Positions 13,968 through 14,009 of a DNA stretch of 14,009 nt are shown in pieces. The position numbers and the translations under genes were made by a program. Each line of letters starts with the position of its first letter. Positions within the stretch are counted from its first letter, which is position 1. The stretch comes from 2-12-FULL-40-12 sp964518135 (lineage in GTDB: Bacteria > Patescibacteriota > Minisyncoccia > Minisyncoccales > 2-12-FULL-40-12): NCBI GenBank assembly GCA_964518135.1, contig CAZFEY010000018.1:1-14009 (forward strand). The letters are read 5' to 3'. Under the pieces are notes generated by a model. It was not told the DNA's origin. It did no database searches and saw only the letters and a program-made list of their open reading frames with translations.

Positions 13968-13995
13968 GATTCGAACCTACGACCAAGGGATTACA
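13956..13995 (-). tRNA. tRNA-Thr-like 3' half, probable attachment-site core
   Basis: Read on the minus strand, the sequence has a perfect T-arm (GTAGG-TTCGAAT-CCTAC, 13980-13964), a variable loop TGGTC, a 3' anticodon-stem strand TCCCT, loop bases AA and an apparent anticodon TGT (threonine), and an acceptor strand CACCGGA (13963-13957). 5' of the anticodon it stops looking like a tRNA: positions 32-33 would be GA instead of a pyrimidine and U, and the bases expected for the 5' stem (GGTCT) do not pair with TCCCT. The final acceptor base is A where threonine tRNAs usually need C, and no CCA is encoded. It therefore looks like a 3' fragment kept as the core of an integration site. A tRNA gene split by an intron is an alternative; the window ends at 14009. 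Confidence 0.6.
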
Positions 13996-14009
13996 TCAGA
14001 CCTCTATTT

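Noticed and set aside
13956..14009. Intact tRNA gene at the window end
   Set aside because: The T-arm and 3' half are convincing, but the sequence 5' of the anticodon cannot form the anticodon stem and lacks U33, so I call it a 3' half only.

Overview
The window looks like a mobile defence-type island of a low-GC bacterium, most plausibly a member of the Candidate Phyla Radiation (Patescibacteria). This assignment is an inference from gene content: a DUF5659-like small protein, a tiny protein with an 'ATRLLNLYRAVY' motif, a large serine recombinase of the type common in those genomes, tightly packed genes and almost no recognisable Shine-Dalgarno sequences. TGA acts as a normal stop (for example at the ends of mod and of the winged-helix gene), so the UGA-as-glycine code of Gracilibacteria is not in use.

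Left block (77-10004, all on the minus strand). This is one long, closely spaced gene string that appears to start from a good promoter at 10061-10033. In transcription order it holds a winged-helix regulator, a RadC-family protein, a beta-class DNA adenine methyltransferase (Mod), a DEAD/DEAH helicase-endonuclease (Res), a 198-residue restriction-endonuclease-like protein, a 1215-residue protein with a complete PD-(D/E)XK signature and a long helical body, a 58-residue zinc-ribbon-like protein and, after a wider gap, a small membrane protein. Several junctions are ATGA overlaps or gaps of 2-5 bases, so at least the first six genes are probably co-transcribed. Mod and Res form a type III-like restriction-modification pair. 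The two nuclease-like genes behind them are not standard type III components and are the best candidates for an undescribed composite defence system.

Middle block (10005-12359). A divergent control region carries a 17-base perfect palindrome, an inverted repeat over the expected transcription start and tandem TATAAT-containing repeats. Four small plus-strand genes follow: an unrecognised 212-residue protein, a DUF5659-like protein, a 60-residue conserved small protein and a helix-turn-helix protein resembling phage or plasmid replication-module proteins. Behind the last one lies a 479-base gene-free stretch. It contains a striking array of paired 9-base repeats, each pair internally identical or nearly so but different from the next pair, set on a largely 45-base lattice. 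A replication origin with iterons is my leading guess, without proof.

Right block (12301-14009). Two perfect inverted repeats are interlocked in the order A-B-A'-B' directly in front of a large serine recombinase gene. The recombinase gene ends inside a tRNA-Thr-like 3' half, which resembles an attachment site. Together these parts suggest an integrative element: recombinase and att site at one end, a possible replication module in the middle, and a restriction/defence cargo.
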